Positions 32,265-39,557 of a stretch of DNA of 39,557 nucleotides are shown in pieces; the stretch's first letter is position 1; each line of letters opens with the position of its first letter. The stretch is from Desulfovibrionaceae bacterium (lineage in GTDB: Bacteria > Desulfobacterota > Desulfovibrionia > Desulfovibrionales > Desulfovibrionaceae). The notes beneath the pieces were generated by a model, which did not search any database, was not told where the DNA came from, and worked only from the letters and a program-made list of their open reading frames with translations. The DNA lies in the NCBI GenBank assembly GCA_009773665.1, contig WSYE01000043.1, forward strand, positions 1-39,557, read 5' to 3'. A program made the position numbers and the translations under genes.

Positions 32265-34886
32265 ATGCCCGGCTTGCAGAGTCCGATTATCAATAATTTG
32301 AAAAAAATGTTCCGGCCCCTGTTCAGGAACTCAAAACCCTCGCCGGAGAAGGGGCAGGCCTTCTTTCGGTTCAAGTACGTCAACTTCCAGGAATTGCTGG
32401 AATCGAACGCTGAGCTCCTTCGCATCATCACGGCCATTGAGGAAAAGCTTCAGGGGCGTGAGGTTTTCGGCATGGCTTTCCTGCACTCCATGGCCAGCCA
32501 GGCCGTGTTCCACAGCCTGCGCATGGTGCGCGGGTTCGAGAACCTTTCCGGCAAGGAACAGGCGATACTGCGTGGTCGTATTGAGGCCATCCGCGCGGAT
32601 ATGAAAGAGGCGCTCTCGGTAATTTCCCACGCAGAGGGCGTCTGGTTCAGAAACATCGGGGACATCTCCTCCGTCGATTCCGAGCTTTTCGGCGGTAAGT
32701 GCGCCAACCTCGGGGAGGTGCGTAACAAAGCCGGGTTACCCGTTCCCGAGGGCTTCGGCATCAGCACCGCGCTCTTCCATGCGTTCCTGAGCGAATCCGA
32801 TCTGTCCTCGGAGATCGCAAAGCGTACCATGGCGCTCGATCTCGCAGACCCCGTTTCCATCCAGGAGGCCAGCGAGGAGATCCAGCGCCTCATGCTGCTG
32901 GCCCCATTCCCGGCAGGCTTCGAAGAACAACTGCTGGAGCAGCATGCATCCCTGGCCGAACGGCTTGGCATGAACCCTGATGACATCCGCGTGGCTATGC
33001 GCTCCAGCGCGGTCGGCGAAGACGGGGAGCTGTCTTTCGCCGGTCAGTATCTCTCAGTTCTGGGCGTCACGCGCGCTAAGCTCACCGAGAGTTACCGCTA
33101 TGTCGCAGCAAGTCTATTCACCCCTCGCGCCATGGCCTACCGGCTGCTCAAAGGCGTTCCGGAGGAGGCTGCGGTCATGGGCGTGGCCTGTCTGGCCATG
33201 GTTCCATCACGCTCCAGCGGCGTGATGTACACGCACCATCCCTTCGACCCAGCCGACGATTCCATCCTCATAAACGCGGTATGGGGTCTTGGACCGTACG
33301 CGGTTGATGGCATGGTCACGCCGGACCGCTATAGCGTGCGCAAAGCCGACCTGGAGATCCTTTCGCAGGAGATCGCACAAAAGCCCGTGCTCCTCTCCTC
33401 CAAGGCGACCGGTGGCGTGGAGCAGTCGCAAGTCTCCCTTGACCTGGCCAGTCAAGCCTGTCTGAGTCCTGACCGCATCCGCCAATTGGCAGGATGGGGC
33501 GCACTCCTGGAGAAGCACTACGGCAAACCGCAGGACGTCGAGTGGGCCGTGGACGAAAACGACGAACTCATCCTCCTCCAATCGCGCCCGCTTGCCGGGC
33601 TGGATTCCAACCTCGCCCAGGGCCAGCCGTCCCAGCCTGCCGTGCCAGGGCACAAGGTACTGCTTGAAGGCGGTGACGCCGCCTGTCCAGGCGTCGGCAC
33701 CGGGGATGTCTTCCAGGTGCGAAACGACGACGATCTGGCCGCTTTCCCCGCGGGGGCAATCCTGGTTGCTGTGCACTCATCCCCCAAATTCATGGTGGCT
33801 ATGACCAAGGCCAAGGCCATCATCACCGACCACGGCAGCGTCACCGGCCACATGGCGTCGCTTACGCGCGAATTCGGCGTGCCAACCATCCTTGGACTCG
33901 CCCAGGCCACCAGCTGTCTGCAGACGGGCCTCACCGTCACCGTGGACGCGACCAACCGGCGAGTTTACCAGGGCACAGTCGAAACCCTCCTCACCGACGT
34001 CAGCGAACCGCACGCGCCCATGCTGGGCACACCCGTACACAATCTCTTGAGTTCGCTGGCCACACTCATCTCGCCACTCAATCTGCTGGACCCTAAATCG
34101 CCCGACTTCGCGCCCCGCAGCTGTAAGACCCTGCACGACATCACGCGTTATCTGCACGAGCGCTCGTACACCGAGATGTTCACCCTGGGCGACCAGGCCT
34201 GTGGCGAAGGCGGGATGGCCGTGCGCCTCGACGTTGGCGTCGGCCTGGATCTGCACGTCATCGACCTGGGCGGCGGTCTGGCCTGCGAGAACGTCAAAAA
34301 CGGCATTGCCGCGCGCACGGACGTGGTATCGCGTCCCTTCGTCGCGCTGCTTGCCGGATTGGCCGATGAAGCCTTCGTTGCCAAAGGCCCGCGTCCCGTT
34401 CATCTGCGCGGCTTTCTCTCCGTGGTGGGGCGCCAGATGGTGGACGGGCCAAATCTCGGGGCCGAGCGTTTTGGCGAACGAAGCTACGCCATCATCTCCG
34501 ACAAGTACCTGAACTTCAGCTCCCGAGTGGGCTACCACTACGGCGTGCTGGACGCCTACTGCGGCAAGACCGTCAACAAGAACTACATCACCTTCGCCTT
34601 CAAAGGCGGAGCTGCCGGGGAAGACCGTCGCGAACGCCGCGCCCGTGCCATCGCCCTCATACTTGAACGCCTCGGGTTCAACGTCACCGTGACCGCCGAC
34701 CGCGTGGAAGGACGCTTCCAGAAGTACACCCCCGAACTGATCGAAGACAGGCTCGTGCAGCTGGGCAAACTCCTTCAGTTCACGCGCCAGACCGACATGC
34801 TCATGACCAGCGAGCAGGCCGTGCTTGCTATGGCCGACAGCTTCATGCGCGGCGAGACGATCTTTGGTGCAGCCGGGGCAGAGTAG
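32265..34886 (+). CDS. Phosphoenolpyruvate-synthase-like protein with novel C-terminal domain
   Basis: The 873-residue protein has three parts. Residues 1-135 are an unrecognised helical N-terminus. Residues about 140-460 match the PPDK/PEP-synthase nucleotide-binding domain (GGKCANLGEVRNKAGLPVPE, RVAMRSSAVGEDGELSFAGQ, VEWAVDENDELILLQSRPL). Residues about 485-570 are the mobile phosphohistidine domain (AIITDHGSVTGHMASLTREF with H529 as the expected phospho-acceptor). The C-terminal 300 residues lack the PEP/pyruvate-binding barrel and its motifs, and carry their own conserved-looking pattern (LDLHVIDLGGGLACENVKNG, YHYGVLDAYCGKTVNKNYIT). PEP synthesis is therefore doubtful; phosphotransfer to another acceptor is a guess. 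GGGAGG precedes ATG 32265. It follows the sigma-54 activator with shared operator repeats. Confidence 0.88.
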   Translation: MPGLQSPIINNLKKMFRPLFRNSKPSPEKGQAFFRFKYVNFQELLESNAELLRIITAIEEKLQGREVFGMAFLHSMASQAVFHSLRMVRGFENLSGKEQAILRGRIEAIRADMKEALSVISHAEGVWFRNIGDISSVDSELFGGKCANLGEVRNKAGLPVPEGFGISTALFHAFLSESDLSSEIAKRTMALDLADPVSIQEASEEIQRLMLLAPFPAGFEEQLLEQHASLAERLGMNPDDIRVAMRSSAVGEDGELSFAGQYLSVLGVTRAKLTESYRYVAASLFTPRAMAYRLLKGVPEEAAVMGVACLAMVPSRSSGVMYTHHPFDPADDSILINAVWGLGPYAVDGMVTPDRYSVRKADLEILSQEIAQKPVLLSSKATGGVEQSQVSLDLASQACLSPDRIRQLAGWGALLEKHYGKPQDVEWAVDENDELILLQSRPLAGLDSNLAQGQPSQPAVPGHKVLLEGGDAACPGVGTGDVFQVRNDDDLAAFPAGAILVAVHSSPKFMVAMTKAKAIITDHGSVTGHMASLTREFGVPTILGLAQATSCLQTGLTVTVDATNRRVYQGTVETLLTDVSEPHAPMLGTPVHNLLSSLATLISPLNLLDPKSPDFAPRSCKTLHDITRYLHERSYTEMFTLGDQACGEGGMAVRLDVGVGLDLHVIDLGGGLACENVKNGIAARTDVVSRPFVALLAGLADEAFVAKGPRPVHLRGFLSVVGRQMVDGPNLGAERFGERSYAIISDKYLNFSSRVGYHYGVLDAYCGKTVNKNYITFAFKGGAAGEDRRERRARAIALILERLGFNVTVTADRVEGRFQKYTPELIEDRLVQLGKLLQFTRQTDMLMTSEQAVLAMADSFMRGETIFGAAGAE

Positions 34887-34930
34887 CCGGGGTGATGCGA
34901 CAGAGGCGCGTCGGACTCCGCCAGAACCCG

Positions 34931-34995
34931 CCAGGGCTCTGCCCTGGACCCGGCAGGGGAGAAGCCTCCCCTGCACCCGGCTATTCGCTTCGCGT
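34931..34995 (+). repeat. GC-rich double-hairpin repeat, copy A
   Basis: CCAGGGC-TCT-GCCCTGG (34931-34947) is followed by GCAGGGGA-GAAGCC-TCCCCTGC (34953-34974) and then ATTCGCTTCGCGT (34983-34995). The same order of elements is found in inverted orientation at 35372-35463, showing a repeated unit rather than chance hairpins. It resembles REP-type intergenic elements. Confidence 0.75.
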
Positions 34996-35025
34996 CGTGT
35001 GCGGGATGGTTGAGTTGGTACTTGT

Positions 35026-35139
35026 GGCGGGGGCTGGTGGCTGTCCCGTTCGTGTCCTGGCGGGTGGGCTAGAACCGATTTGAAGACGATTCGTCGCCCG
35101 CCCGCCAGAACCCGACCGTGACAGCACCCAGCCCCCGCC
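35026..35139. repeat. Long imperfect inverted repeat (44-base arms)
   Basis: The arm at 35026-35069 matches the reverse complement of 35096-35139 at about 37 of 44 positions, around a 26-base loop. The inner 13 bases (CTGGCGGGTGGGC and GCCCGCCCGCCAG) differ by one wobble. Such a structure could be a remnant of a small mobile element or a folded RNA; no protein is encoded. Confidence 0.75.
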
Positions 35140-35303
35140 CAAAGCACGCTCTGCCACACCCAAAATACGTTCTGCATAATGAGAGCACGCTCTACCGCAG
35201 CGAATCGCGAGCCAGGACGAAGGCGCATGTGGTCGGTTGGGAACATTCAATGCAGTACATCCCCCTACCAGCCATCGCAGTGGACGGTGAATTCAAGAAA
35301 AAT

Positions 35304-35337
35304 AGCCCAGAAACGCGGCTTTGCGCGTTTCTGGGCT
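35304..35337 (-). terminator. Intrinsic terminator downstream of the esterase gene
   Basis: AGCCCAGAAACGCG and CGCGTTTCTGGGCT form a perfect 14-bp stem with loop GCTTTG. On the minus strand it is followed by ATTTTTCTTGAA, a good T-rich tail, so it should stop transcripts from the esterase gene; on the plus strand the tail is weaker (TTCTTG). Confidence 0.85.
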
Positions 35338-35371
35338 TTCTTGCGGGATATCTGAAACGTAGCGGGGCGTT

Positions 35372-35463
35372 ACGCGAAGCGAATGCAGGGTCCAGGGGGA
35401 TCATCCCCCGAATGCAGGGTCCAGGGGGATCATCCCCCTGGCGGGTCCAGGGCGGAGCCCTGG
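35372..35463 (-). repeat. GC-rich double-hairpin repeat, copy B, with internal duplication
   Basis: In inverted orientation relative to copy A, it contains ACGCGAAGCGAAT (35372-35384), the palindrome CCAGGGGGAT-C-ATCCCCCTGG (35421-35441) and CCAGGGCGGAGCCCTGG (35447-35463). A 29-base unit beginning AATGCAGGGTCCAGG is duplicated in tandem at 35382-35438. Confidence 0.75.
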
Positions 35464-35464
35464 T

Positions 35465-35485
35465 GGGGCGCAGGGGCTGCGCCCC
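35465..35485. other. Short GC hairpin beside the esterase stop
   Basis: GGGGCGCAG and CTGCGCCCC form a 9-bp stem with loop GGG about 40 bases beyond the esterase stop. It has no T-run and is probably part of the repeat block. Confidence 0.5.
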
Positions 35486-35522
35486 AGCATCGCCCTCTTT
35501 GCCCGCCGGAGGCCCTCTGTTC

Positions 35523-36512
35523 TTATTTCAACGCCTCTCGCAGTATCGCGCCTGCGAGGTTCACGCAGGCGCGGCAGGCCGGTGTCTGCGCCAGGGCGTT
35601 GTTGGCCATGAAGCCGTGAATGGTTCCCAGCATACGCGTGGCGGTGACGGAGACGCCAGCCTGTATCAGCTTGCGCGCGTAGGCTTCTCCTTCGTCACGC
35701 AGCACGTCGAACTCTGCGGTTATGACGAGCGCGGGGGGCAGGCCGGTCAGGTCCTCCTGTGAGGCGTTCAGCAGCGTGGCGGTGTCTGCGTTTTTGTGTT
35801 CGGCGTCCGGGGCGTACTGATCCCAGTACCACTGCATGGCGCTGCGGGTGAGGTTGGGGCCGTTCTCGAATTCGAAATAGGACGGTAGTGAGCAGGACGC
35901 GTCCGTGGCGGGATAGATGAGCACCTGCTGGCGGATGGCGGGGCCGCCCCGGCGCTTGGCAAGGAGGGCGACGGCTGCTGCGATGTTTGCTCCGGCGCTG
36001 TCACCGGCGACGGCGAGGCGGGATGCGTCCAGGCCGACCGCGCCGCTGTGCTCGGCCAGCCACTCGCACACGGCGTAGGCTTGTTCGAGGGCTTCGGGAT
36101 GGCGGGCCTCGGGTGAGCGCGTGTAGCGCACCATGGCCACGGCAGCGCCGGACGCGACTGCGAGGTCGCGGCCCAGGCGGTCGTGGGTGTCGGGGCTGCC
36201 AAGAACCCATCCGCCTCCGTGCATGTAGACGACCACGGGGCGCTTGCCGAGCACGCCAGACGGGCGGATCAGGCGCACGCCGACCTTGCCGGAGGGAACG
36301 GGGATATTGACGTCGTCCACCAGGGCGGAGGGTTTGTCCTTGAGTTGCGCCTGAGCCTCTTCGAGCGCCTCACGGGCTCCTTGAAGCGGTCGTTCAGAAA
36401 TTGGGGGCTGGTTCAGCGCCGCCCTGGCCTTGATGGCCGCCAGGGTGACGGGTTCGATTCCCATATCGTCCAGGGGGATGGCCAGGGGGCTGGAAAGAGT
36501 TTTCATGGGCAT
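35523..36512 (-). CDS. Alpha/beta hydrolase, HSL/GDXG esterase family
   Basis: The 329-residue protein has the hormone-sensitive-lipase type features: oxyanion-hole HGGGW at residues 98-102, nucleophile S172 in GDSAG (170-174), D269 in EFDVLRDEG and H299 in IHGF, a full catalytic triad. The start is placed at ATG 36512; ATG 36506 is nearly as likely and neither has a clear ribosome site. No signal peptide is seen, so it is probably cytoplasmic. Such enzymes cleave short-chain esters; the natural substrate is unknown. It sits alone between the repeat block and pal, followed by a strong terminator. Confidence 0.92.
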   Translation of the reverse strand: MPMKTLSSPLAIPLDDMGIEPVTLAAIKARAALNQPPISERPLQGAREALEEAQAQLKDKPSALVDDVNIPVPSGKVGVRLIRPSGVLGKRPVVVYMHGGGWVLGSPDTHDRLGRDLAVASGAAVAMVRYTRSPEARHPEALEQAYAVCEWLAEHSGAVGLDASRLAVAGDSAGANIAAAVALLAKRRGGPAIRQQVLIYPATDASCSLPSYFEFENGPNLTRSAMQWYWDQYAPDAEHKNADTATLLNASQEDLTGLPPALVITAEFDVLRDEGEAYARKLIQAGVSVTATRMLGTIHGFMANNALAQTPACRACVNLAGAILREALK

Positions 36513-36581
36513 GGGGCTGTCAGAAGAGGGGCCGGATGTCAAACGCGGCGGTGGGAAAATGGAGCCCGGAGCGGAAACAAA

Positions 36582-36611
36582 ACAAGGCCGCAGGGTGTCC
36601 TGCGGCCTTGT
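36582..36611 (-). terminator. Intrinsic terminator of pal
   Basis: ACAAGGCCGCAGG and CCTGCGGCCTTGT form a perfect 13-bp stem with loop GTGT. On the minus strand it is followed by TTTGTTTCC. It lies about 21 bases after the pal stop. Confidence 0.92.
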
Positions 36612-36632
36612 CAGATGCTCGTTAAGCCGGGG

Positions 36633-37139
36633 CTAGAAGCTGGGCTTGAACTCGTCGCGGCGGTTCTTGGACCACGCGGCTTCGTTGTTGCCCGGATCCA
36701 GGGGGCGTTCCTTGCCGTAGCTCACGATGGAGAGCTTGGCGGTGGGGACACCCAGGTTGACCAGGTAGTCGGCGGCGGCGCGGGCGCGACGTTCGCCAAG
36801 GGCCAGGTTGTACTCGGCGGTGCCGCGCTGGTCGCAGTGACCTTCGACGACAAGCTTGATCTCCGGGTACTGCTTCATGATCTCGGCCTTGCGGGTCAGG
36901 ACCTGACGGGCTTCGGGCTTGAGGTCATAGCGGTCGAAGTCGAAGTGAATCATGGTTCCAAGCTCACCGGCGACGCGGCCGAGCTTCTCGCGCAGTTCGC
37001 GCTCACGAGCCAGGCGCTCGCGCTCCTGCTCTTCCCAGTTGTCCTTGTCGGGACCGGCCACCTTCTTGCTGGCGCAGCCAAAGCTCATCAGGGACAGGCA
37101 CAGAAGTGCCATAACAGCCAACAACAGTCTGCTCTTCAT
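36633..37139 (-). CDS. pal: Peptidoglycan-associated lipoprotein Pal
   Basis: The 168-residue protein has a lipoprotein signal with lipobox in LMSFGC (Cys at residue 22), a charged helical linker (WEEQERERLARERELREKLG) and an OmpA-like peptidoglycan-binding domain (HFDFDRYDLKPEARQVL, VEGHCDQRGTAEYNLALGER, RAAADYLVNLG). It links the outer membrane to peptidoglycan as part of Tol-Pal. AGGAGGAAAACTCA precedes ATG 37139. It follows tolB after a 179-base gap that may hold its own promoter, though I could not assign one with confidence. Confidence 0.96.
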   Translation of the reverse strand: MKSRLLLAVMALLCLSLMSFGCASKKVAGPDKDNWEEQERERLARERELREKLGRVAGELGTMIHFDFDRYDLKPEARQVLTRKAEIMKQYPEIKLVVEGHCDQRGTAEYNLALGERRARAAADYLVNLGVPTAKLSIVSYGKERPLDPGNNEAAWSKNRRDEFKPSF

Positions 37140-37318
37140 TGAGTTTTCCTCCTCTTGCGGTATATGACGGAGCCACCCTTTACCGCGTTACATCGTACGG
37201 AAACAAACATCTACCGCCGACGGCGGAACTCATACTCTCTTGCAAAAAAAAGGCAAGTGTCGTCTCAGGCCCGCCGTGCAACTACGCCTTGGATGACACG
37301 ATTGAAACCATTACAGCA

Positions 37319-38641
37319 TTAGTCCTTTGCCACGACGGGGCTGAAGGACGGCATCAGCGCATCGCCTTCGCCAGTGGGAATCTGGACCGCACCATCCCCG
37401 TTGCGGGTGGTCAGGTATATCTTCCGACCGCCGGAGCGGCTGGTGGAGAAGGCAATGAAGTAGCTGTCGGGGGCGAAGCTGGGGTTCTCGTCGGAGCCGG
37501 GGCCGAAGCTGACCTGCTTTTCCGTGTCGGTGGCCAGTTCGTAGACGAAAATCCTGTGTCCGCCACCTGCCTGCTTGGAGTAGGCGATGTATTTGCCGTC
37601 CGGGCTCATGGACGGGTTGGTGTTGTAGCCGGACTTGGAGGCCCGGCGCACCGAGCCGCCGGAGAGGTCCTTGATGAAGATGTTGGGGTTGCCCAACCGG
37701 TCGGACACGAAGGCCATCAGGTTGCCGGACTGGTCGAAGCTGGGCGACACGTCGATGGAGGAGTCAGCCACCAGTGTTCCGGCAGTGTTCTTGAACGAAC
37801 TGTCCAAGGAATAAATGTCGGTGTTGCCACGGATGTTCAGCGCCACGGCCACTGTGCCGTTTGGCATGTAGTGCGGGCTGATGACCGTGGAGGAGGGCAG
37901 TGTGAATACGTTGGCCTTGCCGCCGCTCCAGACGCCCAGATAGTGCGAGGTGGACCCGATGAGCGTGAAGCAGATGCGTCCGCCGTCCCAGGACCAGGCC
38001 GGGGAGATGGCCATGCCCAGGTCGCCGTAGCGGGTCACCTGGGCCAGATCGCGGCCCATGGCCCCGACCATCCAGATATCCTTGCCCTTGCCGGAGGGCT
38101 TCACGAAGGCCAGCTTGGCCTTGAAGATGGTGCCCTGGCCGGTCAGGAGCGCCATGAGCTCCATGCAGAAGCGGTCGGCCACCTCGGGGAGCTGGTCACG
38201 GGTGACGCTTCCGTACACCTTGCCCAGCAGAAGCTTCTGGGAGAACACCTCGAAGGCGCGCAGTTCAACGTCGCCAAGGCCTTTGCCGGGCTTCCACACT
38301 GCGGTGACCAAAAGGTCCACCTTGGCCAGGGAGAAGGGCTTGAAGTCGATCTGCTCGGCCTTGGGGCCGGGCAGGGTGGCTCCGCCAAGGATGTCCGTGT
38401 CGCTCATGACCTTGAGGAAGGGCATGAAGGCCAGGTTCTTGCGGATGAGTTCGTTCAGGTATTGGGCGTCGGCGGGCATGTTGCCGTCGGCGAAGGGCTT
38501 GGACTGGACGATGTTCATGCGCGCCTGTCCGGGCCCCTGGATCTCGATGGCAAGGGTGTCCTGCGCACGGGAATCGACAACCGTGGCCGCCAGGGCGAGT
38601 GCGGCGAAAGCGCACACGAGCAAGCTGCGAAGTGACGTCAT
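37319..38641 (-). CDS. tolB: Tol-Pal system protein TolB
   Basis: The 440-residue protein has a signal peptide (about residues 1-26, ending DSRAQ), the N-terminal TolB domain (FLKVMSDTDILGGATLPGPK) and a C-terminal WD40-like beta-propeller with repeated blades (ISPAWSWDGGRICFTLIGST, VSPSFDQSGNLMAFVSDRLG, NPSMSPDGKYIAYSKQAGGG, NPSFAPDSYFIAFSTSRSGG). It is periplasmic and binds Pal and TolA. It starts 3 bases after the tolA stop, so the two are cotranscribed. Confidence 0.96.
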   Translation of the reverse strand: MTSLRSLLVCAFAALALAATVVDSRAQDTLAIEIQGPGQARMNIVQSKPFADGNMPADAQYLNELIRKNLAFMPFLKVMSDTDILGGATLPGPKAEQIDFKPFSLAKVDLLVTAVWKPGKGLGDVELRAFEVFSQKLLLGKVYGSVTRDQLPEVADRFCMELMALLTGQGTIFKAKLAFVKPSGKGKDIWMVGAMGRDLAQVTRYGDLGMAISPAWSWDGGRICFTLIGSTSHYLGVWSGGKANVFTLPSSTVISPHYMPNGTVAVALNIRGNTDIYSLDSSFKNTAGTLVADSSIDVSPSFDQSGNLMAFVSDRLGNPNIFIKDLSGGSVRRASKSGYNTNPSMSPDGKYIAYSKQAGGGHRIFVYELATDTEKQVSFGPGSDENPSFAPDSYFIAFSTSRSGGRKIYLTTRNGDGAVQIPTGEGDALMPSFSPVVAKD

Positions 38642-38643
38642 AG

Positions 38644-39555
38644 CTAACGTTTTTCCTGTGAGTTGAAGGTCAGTTCAAGGCGTTCGACACCAGAGGGCGG
38701 TTGCGGCAGGTCTCCGGTCTCCTGAACTGCCCGCATCGCCGAGTTGTCGAAGTCGGCACGTCCCGACGGCTGAGTGATTCGTGCCGATTGGATACGCCCA
38801 TCGCGTCCTATTTGCAATTCCACAACACAAATAAGCTTCAGGTTGGAAAACTGGGGGAAACGCCAGTTGCGCTTGATGAGCTGATTTATGATCGCGCCGT
38901 AAGTGGCCTTGGATTCAGGGCTTCCGCCGCCTCCTCCGCCACCGCCGCCCTGTCCGGCCTGCTGGCGAAGCTTGGCCAGTTCCTGGTCCACGGCGCTGGG
39001 ACCGGAGGTGCTGCCCTGTCCGGCCTTGGATTTCGCATCCTTGAGGGCCTGGCTGAGCACGTCCTGGCGTTCCTTGGCGGCCTTGTCGGCAGCGTCCTTG
39101 GCGGCTTTATCTTTTGCGGTCTTGTCGGCGGCTTCCTTCGCCGCCTTATCGGCAGCGTCCTTGGCAGCCTTGTCCTTGGCGTCCTTGTCGGCCTTTTCCT
39201 TGGCTTCCTTATCCGCTTTTTCCTTGGCGGCCTTGTCGGCGGCGTCCTTAGCGGCTTTGTCCTTTTCGGCCTTGTCTTTGGCTTCTTTTTCAGCCTTTTC
39301 CTTGATGGCCTTCTCAGCAGCGATGCGCGCGGCCTCGGCAGCTGCTTTTTCTGCCGCAGCCTTCTCGGCAGCAGCTTTTTCTGCAGCGGCCTTTTCCACG
39401 GCTGCCTTCTTGGCTGCATCCTCGGCCACAGCTTTTTTGTGGGCGTCCTCGGCGGCGGCCTTGTCGGCGGCGGCTTTCCTGGCCGCGTCTTCCGTAGCCT
39501 TCTTGGCCGCGTCGGCAGCTTGGTCAGGCAGGGGCTTGGCGTCCTGCTGTGGGCT
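38644..39555 (-). CDS. tolA: TolA (C-terminal part; N-terminus beyond window)
   Basis: At least 303 residues are visible, open to the right edge. The long middle is Ala/Lys/Glu/Asp-rich with repeats of the type KAAKDAADKAAKEKADKEAK, which forms the long periplasmic helix of TolA. A glycine run (QGGGGGGGGGSPE) leads to a C-terminal TonB/TolA-like domain (IINQLIKRNWRFPQFSNLKL, then ELQIGRDGRIQSARITQPSG). TolA connects the inner-membrane TolQR motor to TolB and Pal. The inner-membrane anchor, expected at the N-terminus, is not in the window. Confidence 0.92.
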   Translation of the reverse strand, partial: SPQQDAKPLPDQAADAAKKATEDAARKAAADKAAAEDAHKKAVAEDAAKKAAVEKAAAEKAAAEKAAAEKAAAEAARIAAEKAIKEKAEKEAKDKAEKDKAAKDAADKAAKEKADKEAKEKADKDAKDKAAKDAADKAAKEAADKTAKDKAAKDAADKAAKERQDVLSQALKDAKSKAGQGSTSGPSAVDQELAKLRQQAGQGGGGGGGGGSPESKATYGAIINQLIKRNWRFPQFSNLKLICVVELQIGRDGRIQSARITQPSGRADFDNSAMRAVQETGDLPQPPSGVERLELTFNSQEKR

Positions 39556-39557
39556 TG

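Larger units (their letters stand above)
34887..35522. other. Non-coding block of GC-rich hairpin repeats
   Basis: This 636-base stretch has no credible gene; the frames crossing it have no ribosome sites and are forced open by GC-rich repeats. It holds two copies of a hairpin repeat in opposite orientation, a long inverted repeat, a short tandem duplication and a terminator, listed separately. It separates the plus-strand PEP-synthase-like gene from the converging minus-strand esterase gene. Confidence 0.8.

Noticed and set aside
34931..35485. CRISPR array
   Set aside because: Repeats are few, occur in opposite orientations, have no regular spacers and no cas genes are near.
37139..38635. 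Plus-strand frame of about 500 codons opposite tolB
   Set aside because: It is antisense to the complete TolB propeller and has no independent support.
38900..39555. Tandem DNA repeat or satellite
   Set aside because: The repetitive look comes from the Ala/Lys/Asp/Glu helical domain of TolA; it is coding and in frame throughout.

Overview
The window is about 39.6 kb of a GC-rich chromosome. Gene order, the selenium/tungsten/formate-dehydrogenase accessory genes, and a Usp-TSUP-sigma54 regulator-PEP-synthase-like neighbourhood all point to a sulfate-reducing deltaproteobacterium (Desulfovibrionaceae, Desulfovibrio/Fundidesulfovibrio type). This placement rests on gene content and remembered neighbourhoods, not on a database search.

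Positions 1-13958 (+ strand) are the tuf-S10-spc-alpha ribosomal superoperon: 3' end of tuf, then rpsJ rplC rplD rplW rplB rpsS rplV rpsC rplP rpmC rpsQ rplN rplX rplE rpsN rpsH rplF rplR rpsE rpmD rplO secY map rpmJ rpsM rpsK rpsD rpoA rplQ, closed by a strong intrinsic terminator. Two essential genes are damaged as given. The rplD end, the spacer and the rplW start are missing, so L4 runs out of frame and L23 has no start. A conserved segment is missing from rpsE, which shifts its frame. A third lesion of the same kind lies in selD. Three out-of-frame losses, each estimated at roughly 50-100 bases, in otherwise perfect genes suggest assembly error or recent deletion and need checking against reads.

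Positions 14057-23366 form a trace-element and formate-dehydrogenase maturation region: a LysR regulator coupled to selD (itself a selenoprotein with an in-frame UGA and a SECIS-like hairpin), a small membrane protein, a chemoreceptor, then divergent fdhD-mobA (minus) and tupA-tupB-tupC-mobB (plus). Together these supply selenophosphate, tungstate, guanylated molybdopterin and sulfur transfer, as expected for Sec- and W/Mo-dependent formate dehydrogenases, which are not in the window. Positions 23451-25250 hold an orphan histidine kinase and a hotdog thioesterase.

Positions 25343-34886 are the most interesting part. A seven-gene minus-strand cluster (two universal stress proteins bracketing a TSUP anion transporter, a lipoprotein and small membrane proteins) starts at a textbook sigma-54 promoter (29560-29575). 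Divergent from it is a membrane-anchored sigma-54 activator with an atypical GAFSEA loop and a winged-helix-like C-terminus in place of a Fis helix. Downstream is a PEP-synthase-like protein that keeps the nucleotide-binding and phosphohistidine domains but has an unrecognised C-terminal domain instead of the PEP/pyruvate barrel. A repeated TTGCGYGA motif lies both between the divergent units and just ahead of the PEP-synthase-like gene, tying the locus together as a probable regulon.

Positions 34887-35522 are a non-coding block of GC-rich hairpin repeats, including a long imperfect inverted repeat. The minus-strand end of the window carries an HSL-type esterase, then pal, tolB and tolA (cut by the window edge) of the Tol-Pal envelope system. 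No tRNA, rRNA, CRISPR array, prophage or transposase was seen.
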